This document shows positions 63,659 through 64,000 of a stretch of 64,000 nucleotides of DNA, piece by piece. This stretch comes from Zobellella iuensis (GTDB taxonomy: Bacteria > Pseudomonadota > Gammaproteobacteria > Enterobacterales > Aeromonadaceae), in contig NZ_JAERTZ010000004.1 in assembly GCF_016746085.1 (NCBI RefSeq), positions 124,001 through 188,000 on the forward strand, in the 5' to 3' direction. The position numbers were made by a program, and so were the translations under genes. A model generated the notes under the pieces. It was not told the origin of the DNA, did not search any database, and saw nothing but the letters and a program-made list of their open reading frames with translations. Within the stretch, counting starts at the first letter, position 1. Each line of letters begins with the position of its first letter.

Positions 63659-63713
63659 TTTTGCTACCATGGATGGCCAGGGTCACCGCCGACACCGCCA
63701 CAGGAGGAACACC

Positions 63714-64000
63714 ATGACCGCAGATGACAGGCTCAGCCCCGAAGACAGGGACTTCGTCGCCGCCCTGGCCAGCGGGCTGGAGGTGCTGCAGGCCTTCGAT
63801 CAGCAGCATCCGCGCATGACCCTGAGCGAGGTGGCGGCCAGAACCGGCATGGACAGGGCCAAGGCCCGCCGCTTTCTGCTGACCCTGCACGCCCTGGGCT
63901 ACCTGGACAAACAACAACGCCACTTCGCGCTGACCCCCAGGGTGCTGCAGCTGGGCAACGCCTTCCTCTCGGCCAACCCCTACCGGGTGGTGATCCAGCA
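63714..64000 (+). CDS. pcaR: IclR-family pca regulator (C-terminus outside window)
   Basis: The first 95 residues from the ATG at 63714 (AGGAGG upstream). The winged helix is FVAALASGLEVLQAFDQQHP, then MTLSEVAARTGMDRAKARRF; LLTLHALGYL and FALTPRVLQLGNAFLS follow, matching PcaR/PobR-type IclR proteins. It activates pcaIJF with 3-oxoadipate as the usual effector and represses itself. The effector domain is cut by the window edge. Confidence 0.85.
   Translation, partial: MTADDRLSPEDRDFVAALASGLEVLQAFDQQHPRMTLSEVAARTGMDRAKARRFLLTLHALGYLDKQQRHFALTPRVLQLGNAFLSANPYRVVIQ

Overview
The window reads as chromosome of a GC-rich, Gram-negative gammaproteobacterium, probably a marine or estuarine Aeromonadaceae relative such as Oceanimonas or Zobellella. 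The basis is the thiC-thiDE-thiF-thiS-thiG-thiH order with a fused ThiDE, the Rnb, MenA, ZntB, FtrA and YaiO orthologues, a Zur-type operator and a pca operon under an IclR regulator. The genus is an inference from gene content; no rRNA or tRNA gene was seen.

Layout. 1-10.9 kb: ordinary chromosome with a ferric-reductase-like membrane protein (cut by the left edge), a VOC protein, a CSD-DUF1294 protein, DUF1415, a LysR regulator, a DUF2946/PepSY pair, an Atm1-type ABC exporter, an FtrA/rhodanese pair and a DUF2459 lipoprotein. 10.9-17.04 kb: an AT-rich accessory segment with all genes on the minus strand. Four of the gene junctions carry attC-like sites, which makes it an integron cassette cluster without a visible integrase (CALIN). 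It carries a GHKL ATPase with a C-terminal PD-(D/E)XK-like nuclease motif, a P-loop ATPase, three small unknown proteins, an IS3-family scrap and an endonuclease/exonuclease/phosphatase gene split by one in-frame amber codon. 17.16-22.27 kb: three minus-strand hydrolase genes (patatin lipase, GH46-like muramidase/chitosanase with a peptidoglycan-binding domain, metzincin protease), none with a signal peptide, lying between two ~216-bp imperfect direct repeats.

22.4-34.3 kb: zntB; a five-gene operon (histidine kinase, response regulator, YaiO barrel, HEAT protein, family-2 glycosyltransferase) that looks like a surface-glycan module; an entericidin-like lipoprotein; and a four-gene Opp/Nik-type ABC importer whose promoter carries a Zur-type operator, pointing to zinc or zincophore uptake. 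34.4-46.4 kb: glutathione peroxidase, TerC-CBS protein, a TRAP transporter with a MarR-like regulator divergent from pxpABC (5-oxoprolinase), an unknown protein beside a truncated MNT nucleotidyltransferase, an HPP/TetR divergent pair and a TM2 protein. 46.7-53.2 kb: a complete overlapping thiamin operon behind a TPP riboswitch. 53.3-59.5 kb: menA, a MenC-like protein lacking both catalytic lysines, rnb, a RhuM-Fic protein and a chemoreceptor. 59.6-64 kb: pcaD, pcaF, pcaJ and pcaI with a divergent IclR regulator (cut by the right edge) and three PcaR-like boxes.

A 26-nt palindromic unit recurs in the intergenic spaces, twice as an identically spaced 65-bp head-to-head pair.

The most promising places for undescribed biology are the GHKL-nuclease and P-loop ATPase cassettes, the repeat-flanked hydrolase module, the Zur-controlled importer and the degenerate MenC.
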